A stretch of DNA of 55,321 bases from BACL11 sp945865535. Lineage in GTDB: Bacteria; Bacteroidota; Bacteroidia; Flavobacteriales; BACL11. A model generated the notes under the pieces. It saw only the letters and a program-made list of their open reading frames with translations, searched no databases and was not told where the DNA came from. Positions 43,386-52,018 of the stretch are shown piece after piece; position 1 is the first letter of the stretch, and each line of letters begins with the position of its first letter. Where the stretch lies: the NCBI GenBank assembly GCA_947502765.1, contig CANNBA010000014.1, positions 1 to 55,321 on the forward strand, given 5' to 3'. Made by a program: the position numbers and the translations under genes.

Positions 43386-43910
43386 TTATCCGTTAAATAC
43401 TTTATCCATTTTAATTCCTCTTTGCATTGCAACAGTCCTTGGATCTCTTAACTCTAATAAAGCGATTAAAGTAGCTTTTACTACGTTATGAGGATTTGCA
43501 GAACCTTTAGATTTTGCAAGTATATCTTTTACTCCAACACTCTCTAATACAGCACGCATTGCACCTCCAGCTTTGATACCCGTACCATGTGATGCAGGTT
43601 TAATTAATACTGAAGCCCCTTTAAATTTAGCTTCTTGTTCATGAGGAATTGTTCCTTTATAAATAGGAATTCTTACTAAATTTTTCTTAGCAGCTTCAAT
43701 GCCTTTTTGAATAGAAGTAGCGACATCTTGGGATTTACCTAAACCAATACCAACAATACTATTTTCATCACCAACTACTACAATAGCTGAAAACCTAAAA
43801 GCTCTACCGCCTTTAGTAACTTTTACTACTCTTTGTACTGCAACTAATCTATCTTTTAACTCGATATCGCCAGCAATAGTTACTCTTTTATTTAGTGCTA
43901 ATTTTAACAT
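43386..43910 (-). CDS. rpsE: 30S ribosomal protein S5
   Basis: 174 residues. Two-domain protein at the mRNA entry channel, important for decoding fidelity. The N-terminal double-stranded RNA-binding-like domain (RVVKVTKGGRAFRFSAIVVVGD) and GTGIKAGGAMRAVLE in the C-terminal domain are visible. Nine bases after rplR. Confidence 0.98.
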   Translation of the reverse strand: MLKLALNKRVTIAGDIELKDRLVAVQRVVKVTKGGRAFRFSAIVVVGDENSIVGIGLGKSQDVATSIQKGIEAAKKNLVRIPIYKGTIPHEQEAKFKGASVLIKPASHGTGIKAGGAMRAVLESVGVKDILAKSKGSANPHNVVKATLIALLELRDPRTVAMQRGIKMDKVFNG

Positions 43911-43919
43911 ATCAATTTC

Positions 43920-44261
43920 TTAAAATTTTAAACCTGCTTCACGTGCTGAATCAGCCAATGCTTTTACTCTACCATGATACAAAAAACCCCCTCTATCAAA
44001 AACAACATTATCAACTCCAGCTTTCTTTGCATTATCAGCAATTAACTTACCAACTACAGTTGCTTGTTCAGTTTTGGTTCCTTTAACATCAGATGAAGAA
44101 GCGCAAGCAAGTGTTTTACCAGCAACATCATCAATTACTTGAGCATAAATCGCTTTATTAGATCTAAAAACAGCTAATCTAGGTCTTTGTGATGTCCCAG
44201 AAACTTTCTTTCTAATAGAAAATTTTACTTTTTGTCTTTTATCTTTCTTTGATTGTATCAT
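43920..44261 (-). CDS. rplR: 50S ribosomal protein L18
   Basis: 113 residues. Binds 5S rRNA with L5 and L25. Signature phrases RPRLAVFRSNKAIYAQVIDD and FDRGGFLYHGRVKALADSAREAGL. Nine bases after rplF. Confidence 0.98.
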   Translation of the reverse strand: MIQSKKDKRQKVKFSIRKKVSGTSQRPRLAVFRSNKAIYAQVIDDVAGKTLACASSSDVKGTKTEQATVVGKLIADNAKKAGVDNVVFDRGGFLYHGRVKALADSAREAGLKF

Positions 44262-44270
44262 CTTATTATT

Positions 44271-44822
44271 TTATTTTGCAGATGTTTTACCTGCTTTCTT
44301 TCTAACATACTCATCTACATATCTAATTCCCTTACCTTTATAGGGCTCAGGTTTTCTTTCTGATCGAATACGGGCAGCAACAGCTCCTACTAATTGTTTA
44401 TCATATCCAGATATAGTTATAGTTGGGGCCTCTCCTTTTTGAGTTTCAGCAACCACCTTAAGTTCTGCAGGAATATTAAATATAATATTATGTGAGTAGC
44501 CAACAGAAATATCTAAATTTTGACCTTCCGTAGTTGCTCTATAACCTACTCCTCTTAATTCTAACTTTTTAGAATGACCAGAGGATACTCCTTGTATCAT
44601 ATTTGAAATTAGAGCTCTGTATAAACCATGTTTTGATCTATGAGCTTTATCGTCAGATGCTCTTGAGAGTGTAATTACATTATCAGCAATTGATACAGTT
44701 ACTGAAGAATCAATATCTTGAGAAAGCTCTCCTAATTTTCCTTTTACCTTAATTACAGTACCCTCTAGGGAAACAGTTACTCCTTCTATTATTGTAATTG
44801 GGTTATTTCCTATTCTTGACAT
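44271..44822 (-). CDS. rplF: 50S ribosomal protein L6
   Basis: 183 residues. Two tandem L6 domains near the factor-binding site. Starts MSRIGNNPI; the C-terminal motif PEPYKGKGIRYVDEYVRKKAGK is characteristic and required for rRNA contact. Twelve bases after rpsH. Confidence 0.98.
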   Translation of the reverse strand: MSRIGNNPITIIEGVTVSLEGTVIKVKGKLGELSQDIDSSVTVSIADNVITLSRASDDKAHRSKHGLYRALISNMIQGVSSGHSKKLELRGVGYRATTEGQNLDISVGYSHNIIFNIPAELKVVAETQKGEAPTITISGYDKQLVGAVAARIRSERKPEPYKGKGIRYVDEYVRKKAGKTSAK

Positions 44823-44834
44823 TTCTTTATCTTA

Positions 44835-45236
44835 TTAATAAACGTGACAAATAACTTCTCCTCCAATATTAAGATTTCTAGCTTCTTTATCAGAAACTAC
44901 ACCTTTTGAAGTAGAAAGAATCGCAATTCCTAAACCATTTATTACTCTTGGCAAAGTAGTGGAATCAGCATACTTTCTTAAACCTGGTTTTGAGATTCTA
45001 GTTAATTTCTTTATTGCTGGCAATTTAGTTTGAGCATTATACTTTAACGCAATCTTAATATTACCTTGATTATTAGTTGTATCTTCAAACTTATAGTCCA
45101 AGATATAGCCTTTATCATGAAGAATTTTAGTAATCGATTTCTTCATATTTGAAGCCGGAACATCAACCACTTTGTGTCCTGCCATTTGTGCATTTCTAAC
45201 TCTCGTTAAATAATCTGCTATTGGATCTGTATACAT
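44835..45236 (-). CDS. rpsH: 30S ribosomal protein S8
   Basis: 133 residues. 16S rRNA-binding protein that represses the spc operon in E. coli; whether it does so here is unknown. Signature DPIADYLTRVRNAQMAGH near the N-terminus and GIAILSTSKGVVSDKEAR near the C-terminus. Confidence 0.98.
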   Translation of the reverse strand: MYTDPIADYLTRVRNAQMAGHKVVDVPASNMKKSITKILHDKGYILDYKFEDTTNNQGNIKIALKYNAQTKLPAIKKLTRISKPGLRKYADSTTLPRVINGLGIAILSTSKGVVSDKEARNLNIGGEVICHVY

Positions 45237-45256
45237 CTTTTCTTATTCTTTATTTA

Positions 45257-45526
45257 TTACCAACTTGCTTTTTTAACTCCAGGTATTAATCCAAAGTTAG
45301 CCATTTCTCTAAACATTACCCTTGAGACACCAAACTGTCTTATGTATCCTTTTGGTCTTCCTGTAAGTTTACATCTGTTGTGCATTCTTACTGGAGAGGC
45401 ATCTTTTGGTAATTTTTGTAAACCCACAAAATCACCAGCAGCTTTTAAAGCGGCTCTCTTTTCAGCATATTTTGCTACAGTTTTTGCTCTTTTTACCTCA
45501 CGAGCTTTCATTGATTCTTTTGCCAT
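45257..45526 (-). CDS. rpsN: 30S ribosomal protein S14, zinc-free type
   Basis: 89 residues, the long C-minus form. Only one cysteine is present (NRCKLTGRPKGY, near residue 52), so there is no zinc-ribbon CxxC pair as in the 61-residue C+ form. The end PGVKKASW is typical. Six bases after rplE. Confidence 0.98.
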   Translation of the reverse strand: MAKESMKAREVKRAKTVAKYAEKRAALKAAGDFVGLQKLPKDASPVRMHNRCKLTGRPKGYIRQFGVSRVMFREMANFGLIPGVKKASW

Positions 45527-45532
45527 ATACTT

Positions 45533-46219
45533 TTAACTTTCTATGTTATCAGATTCTTCTGATATATCTTCATTATTTTCTTCAGAAACTTCTTTTTTTT
45601 CTTGCTCCTCAGTCTCTCTTGTTTTTTCTGCTTTTGCTTTCTCTAGTTGCGCTTTTATTGCTTTTTCAGCAGTATCATTCTGTTGAAATGGCAATCCTAA
45701 TGCTTTTAATACCGCCAAAGCATCAGCATCTGAATTTGTATTAGTAACAAAAGTTACATCCATACCTGTGATATTACTAACCTTATCAATACTAATCTCA
45801 GGAAAAGCAATTTGCTCTTTAATACCCATAGTATAATTACCTCTTCCATCAAAACCTTTGTCAGAAATTCCATTAAAATCACGAATCCTTGGCATAGTTG
45901 ATGTAACAAATCTATCTAAGAATTCATACATTTGATTGCCTCTTAAAGTTACCATCACACCAACAGGCATCCCCTTTCTTAACTTAAAATTAGAGATATC
46001 TTTAGAAGAATTGGTAAGCATAGCCTTCTGACCTGCAATAAGAGTCATTTCTTGCTGTGCAGCTTCAATTTGTTTTTTATCAGATGCCGCTTTACCAATA
46101 CCTTGGTTAAGACAAATCTTAACTAATTTTGGCACTTGCATTACTGACTTATAGTTCCCTTTAAGATTGTTTACAACCTCAGTTTGGTACTTTTGTTTTA
46201 ATCTTGGTGTATATTTCAT
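45533..46219 (-). CDS. rplE: 50S ribosomal protein L5 with acidic C-terminal extension
   Basis: 228 residues against about 180 in E. coli. Residues 1-183 are a normal L5 (5S rRNA binding and B1b bridge; VTLRGNQMYEFLDRFV, RDFNGISDKGFDGRGNYT). From about 184 the tail is charged and ends very acidic (EKAIKAQLEKAKAEKTRETE onward, then many E, D and S). Starts by a one-base overlap with rplX (TAATG). The tail has no known role. Confidence 0.97.
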   Translation of the reverse strand: MKYTPRLKQKYQTEVVNNLKGNYKSVMQVPKLVKICLNQGIGKAASDKKQIEAAQQEMTLIAGQKAMLTNSSKDISNFKLRKGMPVGVMVTLRGNQMYEFLDRFVTSTMPRIRDFNGISDKGFDGRGNYTMGIKEQIAFPEISIDKVSNITGMDVTFVTNTNSDADALAVLKALGLPFQQNDTAEKAIKAQLEKAKAEKTRETEEQEKKEVSEENNEDISEESDNIES

Positions 46220-46542
46220 TATTTAATTACTTCTCCTGTTTTCTTAGCAACTCTTACTAATTTCCCTGTTTTTTCATCTCTTGTTCTTCCTACTTTTGTT
46301 GGTTTTCCTGATTTAGGATCAATCAACATAAGATTAGAAATATGAATTTTAGCTTCTTGCTTAATAATCCCACCTTGAGGATTAGCAGCATTTGGTTTGG
46401 TATGCTTTGAAATTAAATTAGCACCCTCTACCATAGCTTTGTTTTCTTTAGGGTATACTTTTATAACCTTACCTTTAACTCCTTTAGAGTTTCCAGTGGT
46501 TACTATAACCATATCATTTTTTATTATCTTAATTTTTGCCAT
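46219..46542 (-). CDS. rplX: 50S ribosomal protein L24
   Basis: 107 residues. Early-assembly protein with a KOW motif at the N-terminus (KNDMVIVTTGNSKGVKGKV) and NLISKHTKPN in the middle. Ten bases after rplN and overlapping rplE by one base. Confidence 0.97.
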   Translation of the reverse strand: MAKIKIIKNDMVIVTTGNSKGVKGKVIKVYPKENKAMVEGANLISKHTKPNAANPQGGIIKQEAKIHISNLMLIDPKSGKPTKVGRTRDEKTGKLVRVAKKTGEVIK

Positions 46543-46552
46543 CTTCCTTTAT

Positions 46553-46921
46553 TTATAAAACCTCTGGTGCTAATGAAATAATCTTCATAAAATCATTGTC
46601 ACGTAATTCTCTAGCTACTGGGCCAAATACACGAGTACCTTTCATTTGTCCGTTTTCGTCAATAAGAACGCATGCATTGTCTCCAAAACGAATATAAGAT
46701 CCATCAGCTCTTCTTATCTCTTTCTTAGTTCTTACGACAACAGCTTTTACAACCTGTCCTTGTTTAATATTTCCTGAAGGCAAAGCATTTTTTACTGTAC
46801 CTACAATAGTATCTCCTATACTTGCATAACGGGTTTTAGTACCTCCTAAAACTCTTATGCAAAGGATTTCTTTAGCCCCGCTATTATCAGCAACCTTTAA
46901 TCTTGATTCTTGTTGTATCAT
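46553..46921 (-). CDS. rplN: 50S ribosomal protein L14
   Basis: 122 residues, the exact usual length. Starts MIQQESRLKVADNSGAKEIL; the signature with RADGSYIRFGDNACVLID and GTRVFGPVARELR is intact. One base after rpsQ. Confidence 0.98.
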   Translation of the reverse strand: MIQQESRLKVADNSGAKEILCIRVLGGTKTRYASIGDTIVGTVKNALPSGNIKQGQVVKAVVVRTKKEIRRADGSYIRFGDNACVLIDENGQMKGTRVFGPVARELRDNDFMKIISLAPEVL

Positions 46922-46922
46922 T

Positions 46923-47177
46923 TTATTTAGCTCTTTCGATTATTTCTACTAATCTCCAATTTTTACTTTTACTTAATGGTCTTGTTTCCATGATTCTTAC
47001 AGTATCGCCCTCATTACAAGTATTCTCCTCATCATGAGCAACAAATCTTGATGTTTTCTTTATGAACTTACCATATAAACCATGCTTTACCTTTCTTTCA
47101 ATAGTAACCACAATGGATTTATTCATTTTATTACTAGCAACAACTCCAATTCTTTCTTTTCTAAAATTTCTCTCCAT
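46923..47177 (-). CDS. rpsQ: 30S ribosomal protein S17
   Basis: 84 residues. OB-fold 16S rRNA binder. GVVASNKMNKSIVVTIERK and the signature GDTVRIMETRPLSKSK are visible. Six bases after rpmC. Confidence 0.98.
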   Translation of the reverse strand: MERNFRKERIGVVASNKMNKSIVVTIERKVKHGLYGKFIKKTSRFVAHDEENTCNEGDTVRIMETRPLSKSKNWRLVEIIERAK

Positions 47178-47183
47178 CTCTTA

Positions 47184-47378
47184 TTATTTTGATGTATTTC
47201 TTCTTGAAAGTTCTGTCATAATTCTAGCAACAGTTTTTCTAGCAAACTTAATTTGCATAGGATTTTCCATTGGAGAAACTGTATGACTCATTTTCATTTT
47301 AACTAACCTCTCTCTTTCAGTAACCAAAAGGTCATGAAGTTCATTTAAGGGCATATCTGTTAATACTTGTGCTTTCAT
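47184..47378 (-). CDS. rpmC: 50S ribosomal protein L29
   Basis: 64 residues. Two-helix protein at the tunnel exit. The C-terminal signature QIKFARKTVARIMTELSRR (about 43-61) is clear. Four bases after rplP. Confidence 0.97.
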   Translation of the reverse strand: MKAQVLTDMPLNELHDLLVTERERLVKMKMSHTVSPMENPMQIKFARKTVARIMTELSRRNTSK

Positions 47379-47382
47379 CTTT

Positions 47383-47805
47383 TTAATTGTTTTGTAAATC
47401 TCTTCTAATTAAAAATTTTGTTTTAATTGGTAGTTTTTGTGCTGCTAACCTTAATGCTTCTTTTGCAGTTTCCATATCAACACCATCACATTCAAAAATA
47501 ATTCTTCCTGGATTTACACATGCTACCCAACCCTCTACTCCACCCTTCCCCTTACCCATTCTTACCTCTGCAGGCTTTTTGGTAATTGGCTTATCGGGAA
47601 AAACTCTAATCCAAACTTGTCCTTGTCTTTTCATAAAACGAGTAACTGCAATACGAGCCGCCTCAATTTGACGAGCAGTCAACCAAGTTTCTTCAAGAGT
47701 TTTGATTCCATAAGATCCAAAAGCCAACTGGTGACCTCTTTGAGCCTCTCCCTTCATCTTGCCCTTTTGCATCTTTCTGAATTTTGTTTTCTTTGGCTGT
47801 AACAT
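47383..47805 (-). CDS. rplP: 50S ribosomal protein L16
   Basis: 140 residues. Late-assembly protein near the A-site tRNA. Starts MLQPKKTKFRKMQKGKMKG; KPAEVRMGKGKGGVEGWVA and the arginine-containing RFMKRQGQVWIRVFP are conserved. Normal length. Confidence 0.98.
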   Translation of the reverse strand: MLQPKKTKFRKMQKGKMKGEAQRGHQLAFGSYGIKTLEETWLTARQIEAARIAVTRFMKRQGQVWIRVFPDKPITKKPAEVRMGKGKGGVEGWVACVNPGRIIFECDGVDMETAKEALRLAAQKLPIKTKFLIRRDLQNN

Positions 47806-47831
47806 TTCTTAATTATTTTCTAAAATTCTAA

Positions 47832-48611
47832 TTACTTTCTTCTTCTATCGTTTGCTTCAGGTTTTCTTCTATCATTTCCTTCAGGTCTTCTTCTATCATT
47901 TCCTTCAGGTCTTCTTCTACCTTTTGCTTCTGATTTTTCACCCTCTTTTTGCTTAGGAGATTTGAAATGCAACATTAAATCACGTTTACCATAAACTTCT
48001 CCTCTACATATCCAAACTTTTACACCAAGTAAACCATATGCAGTTAAAGCTTCTGCTAGAGCATAATCAATATCAGCTCTAAAAGTATGTAATGGAGTCC
48101 TTCCTTCCTTCATCATTTCAGATCTTGCCATCTCTGCTCCATTTAAGCGCCCAGAAATTTCCACTTTAATTCCTTCAGCTCCCATTCTAATTGTAGTTGC
48201 AATAGCCATTTTGGCAGCTCTTTTATAGGAAACTCTACCTTCAATTTGTTTTGCAATACTATCCGCCACTAAAGTAGCTTCAAGCTCTGGTCTCTTTACT
48301 TCAAAAATATTTATCTGAATATCTTTATCAGTAATTTTTTTAATTTCTGCTTTTAATGTTTCTACTTCTTGACCTCCTTTACCAATAATAATACCCGGAC
48401 GAGCAGTGTGAATAGTAATAGTAATAAATTTTAATGTTCTTTCAATAGCAATTCTTGCAACACTTGCTTTTGAAAGTCTAGCCATTAAATATTTTCTAAT
48501 CCTAAAATCTTCAGTTAATTTATCTCCAAAATCATTACCACCATACCAGTTGGATTCCCAACCTCTGATAATACCTAATCTCATCCCTATCGGGTTTGCT
48601 TTTTGTCCCAT
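47832..48611 (-). CDS. rpsC: 30S ribosomal protein S3 with basic repeat tail
   Basis: 259 residues against about 233 in E. coli. KH domain with GIIIGKGGQEVE (about 75-86) and the C-terminal S3 domain (IKVEISGRLNGAEMAR). S3 helps unwind mRNA at the entry channel. The tail from about 222 is highly basic with three to four degenerate octapeptides of the type RRPEGNDR. Four bases separate it from rplV. Confidence 0.97.
   Translation of the reverse strand: MGQKANPIGMRLGIIRGWESNWYGGNDFGDKLTEDFRIRKYLMARLSKASVARIAIERTLKFITITIHTARPGIIIGKGGQEVETLKAEIKKITDKDIQINIFEVKRPELEATLVADSIAKQIEGRVSYKRAAKMAIATTIRMGAEGIKVEISGRLNGAEMARSEMMKEGRTPLHTFRADIDYALAEALTAYGLLGVKVWICRGEVYGKRDLMLHFKSPKQKEGEKSEAKGRRRPEGNDRRRPEGNDRRKPEANDRRRK
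47838..47924 (-). repeat. 24-bp repeats in the rpsC tail
   Basis: A 24-bp unit (plus-strand CTTCTTCTATCATTTCCTTC plus AGGT) occurs twice almost exactly, with degenerate copies on either side. Each encodes the eight residues RRPEGNDR or a variant. The repeat is in frame and lies at the very end of rpsC. Confidence 0.85.
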
Positions 48612-48615
48612 ATTA

Positions 48616-49026
48616 TTATGCTTCCGTTTTTATTATTCTACTATCAACCATTAAAGTAACATGATTTGATCTTTTTCTAACTCTATGTGCTCTACCTTGA
48701 GGTGCTGGTTGAACTCTTTTAAGCATTCTTCCTCCATCTACTGTTACTTCTGAAACATAAAGATTATTGTCATCCATTCTTTTGCCTTCATTTTTAGCTT
48801 GCCAATTTGCTAAAGCCGATAATAAAAGTTTTTCCATTCTTCCTGAAGCTTCTTTGGGATTTAATTTTAATTCCGCCAATGCTTTATTCGCATCCATTCC
48901 TCTAATCAAATCAGCAATTAACCGCATCTTTCTTGGTGAAGTAGGACAATTATTCAATTTTGCAAAAGCGACTTTTTTTCTCGCTTGCTTCATTTCATCT
49001 GCTTTTATTCTTTTTCTAGCGCCCAT
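48616..49026 (-). CDS. rplV: 50S ribosomal protein L22
   Basis: 136 residues, a little longer than in E. coli (110) because of a basic N-terminal extension (MGARKRIKADEMKQARKK). The core has NCPTSPRKMRLIADLIRGM, and the tunnel-lining loop with signature RVQPAPQGRAHRVRKRSNHV. Four bases after rpsS. Confidence 0.97.
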   Translation of the reverse strand: MGARKRIKADEMKQARKKVAFAKLNNCPTSPRKMRLIADLIRGMDANKALAELKLNPKEASGRMEKLLLSALANWQAKNEGKRMDDNNLYVSEVTVDGGRMLKRVQPAPQGRAHRVRKRSNHVTLMVDSRIIKTEA

Positions 49027-49030
49027 TTAC

Positions 49031-49300
49031 TTATTTTTTTCTATTATTTCCGTGACCTCTAAAAGTTCTAGTTGGAGAAAACTCCCCCAATTTATGTCCT
49101 ACCATGTTATCCGTAACAAATACAGGTATAAATTGTTTCCCATTATGAACCGCAAAAGTTTTACCCACAAAATCAGGAGATATCATTGATGCTCTTGACC
49201 AAGTTTTAAGTACTGAATTTTTTCCAGATTCAGTCATTGCATCAACTTTCTTTTGCAATTTGTAATGAATAAAAGGTCCTTTTTTTAATGATCTAGCCAT
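49031..49300 (-). CDS. rpsS: 30S ribosomal protein S19
   Basis: 89 residues. Head protein in complex with S13. Starts MARSLKKGPFIHYKL; signature VTDNMVGHKLGEFSPTRTFRGH is intact. Three bases after rplB. Confidence 0.98.
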   Translation of the reverse strand: MARSLKKGPFIHYKLQKKVDAMTESGKNSVLKTWSRASMISPDFVGKTFAVHNGKQFIPVFVTDNMVGHKLGEFSPTRTFRGHGNNRKK

Positions 49301-49303
49301 AAA

Positions 49304-50131
49304 TTAATTCTTTTTTCTTCTTTCAATTATATACATACTAGAAGTTTTCTTTTTATCTCTTGTTTTAAATCCTTTAGCAGGAACCCCATTTTTATTTCTT
49401 GGATGGCCTCCAGATGATTTTGCTTCACCACCTCCCATTGGATGATCCACAGGATTTTTAACAGTCGCTCTTACATTTGGCCTTCTTCCAAGCCATCTTC
49501 TTCTACCAGCCTTACCATGAGATTCTAATTGATGCTGAGGATTAGAAACTGTTCCTATTGTTGCTAAACAAGTCATTAAAATTTTTCTAATCTCACCTGA
49601 AGCTAACTTAATAACAGCATACTTATCATCTTTTGCCATAAGCTGAGCAGATGAACCAGCACTTCTTACTAAGATAGCTCCTTGACCTGGTCTTAATTCA
49701 ATGTTATGAACCATAGTACCTAAAGGTAAATTAGCTAAAGGCAAGGTATTTCCAACTTTAATTGGAGCATCTTTAGAAGAAATAACTTCCATTCCAACTT
49801 CTAATCCAGAAGGAGCAATCATATATCTTTTTTCCCCATCAACATAGTGCAATAAAGCAATATTGGCAGTTCTATTTGGATCATACTCAATGGTAGCTAC
49901 ATTAGCAGGAATATCAAATTTATCTCTTTTGAAATCAATAATTCTGTATCTCTGTTTATGACCACCACCAATATTCTCAATAGTCATTTTACCAGTACCG
50001 TTTCTACCTCCTGATCTATTCTTTTTTGCTAATAAACTCTTTTCTGGTTTTGATGTAGTAATCTCATCAAAAGTAACTGCTACTTTATGTCTTTGCCCTG
50101 GGGTTAGTGGTCTAAACTTTTTTAATTCCAT
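49304..50131 (-). CDS. rplB: 50S ribosomal protein L2
   Basis: 275 residues. Essential for subunit joining and peptidyl transferase centre structure. The core has KSLLAKKNRSGGRNGTGKMT, and the C-terminal signature with the conserved histidine in NPVDHPMGGGEAKSSGG (about 225-241) is present. Ten bases after rplW. Confidence 0.98.
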   Translation of the reverse strand: MELKKFRPLTPGQRHKVAVTFDEITTSKPEKSLLAKKNRSGGRNGTGKMTIENIGGGHKQRYRIIDFKRDKFDIPANVATIEYDPNRTANIALLHYVDGEKRYMIAPSGLEVGMEVISSKDAPIKVGNTLPLANLPLGTMVHNIELRPGQGAILVRSAGSSAQLMAKDDKYAVIKLASGEIRKILMTCLATIGTVSNPQHQLESHGKAGRRRWLGRRPNVRATVKNPVDHPMGGGEAKSSGGHPRNKNGVPAKGFKTRDKKKTSSMYIIERRKKN

Positions 50132-50141
50132 TTTGTACTAA

Positions 50142-50432
50142 TTAAATATTACTATAAAAATCTATAGAATCTCCTTCAACTAAAGTCACAATCGCTTTTT
50201 TGTAAGTTGATGTTGAGCCAACAATCATACCCGATTTAGTTCCTCTAACTCTTTTCTTTCCTATACATACCATAGTTCTAACTGAATCTACAGTTACTTT
50301 ATACATCTCAGAAACAGCTGCTTTGATTTGTATCTTATTTACTTTTCTATCAACAACAAAAGCATAGCTATTAAACTTCTCGCCTTGATTTGTCATTTTT
50401 TCTGTAATTATCGGTTTCTTTATAATGTTCAT
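50142..50432 (-). CDS. rplW: 50S ribosomal protein L23
   Basis: 96 residues. Tunnel-exit protein that docks trigger factor and SRP. Starts MNIIKKPIITEKMT; VDRKVNKIQIKAAVSEMYKV and the RGTKSGMIVG segment are visible. Ten bases after rplD. Confidence 0.97.
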   Translation of the reverse strand: MNIIKKPIITEKMTNQGEKFNSYAFVVDRKVNKIQIKAAVSEMYKVTVDSVRTMVCIGKKRVRGTKSGMIVGSTSTYKKAIVTLVEGDSIDFYSNI

Positions 50433-50442
50433 TGCTTAACTA

Positions 50443-51066
50443 TTAAAAATTCTTCTCAATCTCATTGATTGATGACTCCATAATCATCAATTTATTAGCA
50501 TTCATAACATCATAAGTATTTAGTTCTGAAGCTAATACCACTTTTGCCTTCTTTAAATTACGGGAGGACAAAAATATATTTTTATTTGATTCAGCAATTA
50601 CTAATACCGTTTTATTATCTAGTAAATCAAAGTTGGATAAGAAATCACTATATGATTTTGTGTTTGGTTTTTCAAAATTAAAATCCTCTAAAACAATAAT
50701 ACTCATATCTTTAGCCTTATGAGAAAGTGCCGATTTTCTTGCTAATCTCTTTACTTTTTTATTTACTTTAAAATCATAACTTCTTGGTACTGGTCCAAAA
50801 ACTCTACCTCCACCTCTAAATAAGGGATTTTTGATATCTCCAACTCTGGCTCCACCACCCCCTTTTTGCTTTCTTAGTTTTCTTGTAGAACCTTTAACTT
50901 CTGATCTTCCTTTGGATTTATGAGTTCCAGATCTTTGAGCTGCCAAATATTGTTTTACATCCAAATAAATTGCATGATCATTTGGTTCAATACCAAAAAT
51001 ATCATTACTTAAATCAACTTTCTTAGAAGTTTCTTTGCCTGTAATATTATGTACTGCTAATTTCAT
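50443..51066 (-). CDS. rplD: 50S ribosomal protein L4
   Basis: 207 residues. Tunnel-constriction protein; in E. coli it represses the S10 operon, which cannot be judged here. The extended loop with RSEVKGSTRKLRKQKGGGGAR (about 57-77, partly quoted) and GGRVFGPVPRSYDFKVNKK is typical. Overlaps rplC by one base (TAATG). Confidence 0.97.
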   Translation of the reverse strand: MKLAVHNITGKETSKKVDLSNDIFGIEPNDHAIYLDVKQYLAAQRSGTHKSKGRSEVKGSTRKLRKQKGGGGARVGDIKNPLFRGGGRVFGPVPRSYDFKVNKKVKRLARKSALSHKAKDMSIIVLEDFNFEKPNTKSYSDFLSNFDLLDNKTVLVIAESNKNIFLSSRNLKKAKVVLASELNTYDVMNANKLMIMESSINEIEKNF

Positions 51067-51683
51067 TATTTCTCAATTGTTATGTATGAGTTTTTAGCTC
51101 CAGGAACAGCTCCCTTTACTACGATCATATTTCTTTCTGCTAAAACTTTTAACACTTCTAAATTATCAACTTTAACTCTTGCATTACCCATTTGCCCAGC
51201 CATTCTCATTCCTTTGAATACTCTAGCAGGAAAAGAAGCTGCTCCAACTGATCCTGGAGCTCTTAATCTATTGTGCTGACCATGAGTTGCATCACCAACA
51301 CCACTAAAGTTATGACGATTTACAACACCCTGAAAACCTTTTCCTTTTGAGGTACCAACAACTGATACAAAATCTCCTTCTTCAAATAAATTAACATTCA
51401 TAGTGTCCCCTAAATTAACTCCTTCAAAATCAGCAGTAAATTCAACAAGCTTTCTTAAAGGAGCTGAATTCGCTTTTTTGAAATGTCCTAAAGCAGCCTT
51501 ACCAACTCTGCTTTCTTTTTGCTCAGCAAAACCTAGTTGTACGGCATTGTAGCCATCAACTTCCTCTGTTTTTATTTGAGTAACCTTACAAGGACCTACC
51601 TCTAATATTGTACATGGAATATTCTTACCCGCTTGCGAAAAGATAGTTGTCATTCCTATTTTTTTACCTATTAAACCTGGCAT
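51066..51683 (-). CDS. rplC: 50S ribosomal protein L3
   Basis: 205 residues. Early-assembly protein reaching into the peptidyl transferase centre. Starts MPGLIGKKIGMTTIF; the central loop GDATHGQHNRLRAPGSVGA and RMAGQMGNARVKV, with the glutamine that is methylated in E. coli, are present. Twelve bases after rpsJ. Confidence 0.98.
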   Translation of the reverse strand: MPGLIGKKIGMTTIFSQAGKNIPCTILEVGPCKVTQIKTEEVDGYNAVQLGFAEQKESRVGKAALGHFKKANSAPLRKLVEFTADFEGVNLGDTMNVNLFEEGDFVSVVGTSKGKGFQGVVNRHNFSGVGDATHGQHNRLRAPGSVGAASFPARVFKGMRMAGQMGNARVKVDNLEVLKVLAERNMIVVKGAVPGAKNSYITIEK

Positions 51684-51695
51684 CTTATACTTTTT

Positions 51696-52004
51696 TTAAA
51701 TTACTTTAATTTCAACATGTACTCCACTTGGCAACTCTAATTTCATTAAAGCATCAATAGTTTTTGATGAAGAGCTGTAAATATCCATCAATCTCTTATG
51801 ATTTGTTAATTGGAATTGCTCTCTTGCTTTTTTATTTACGTGAGGAGATCTTAATACTGTATATATTCTTTTATGAGTAGGCAATGGAATTGGACCACTA
51901 ATAATCGCACCTGAATTTTTTACAGTTTTAACTATTTTCTCTGCTGATTGATCCACTAATGTATGATCAAACGATTTTAATTTTATTCTAACTTTTTGTG
52001 CCAT
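51696..52004 (-). CDS. rpsJ: 30S ribosomal protein S10
   Basis: 102 residues. Head protein and, with NusB, part of antitermination complexes. Signature SGPIPLPTHKRIYTVLRSPH (about 35-54) is intact. It lies 14 bases after fusA; the tuf gene that often separates them in other phyla is absent. Confidence 0.98.
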   Translation of the reverse strand: MAQKVRIKLKSFDHTLVDQSAEKIVKTVKNSGAIISGPIPLPTHKRIYTVLRSPHVNKKAREQFQLTNHKRLMDIYSSSSKTIDALMKLELPSGVHVEIKVI

Positions 52005-52018
52005 TTTAGCTGTATTAA

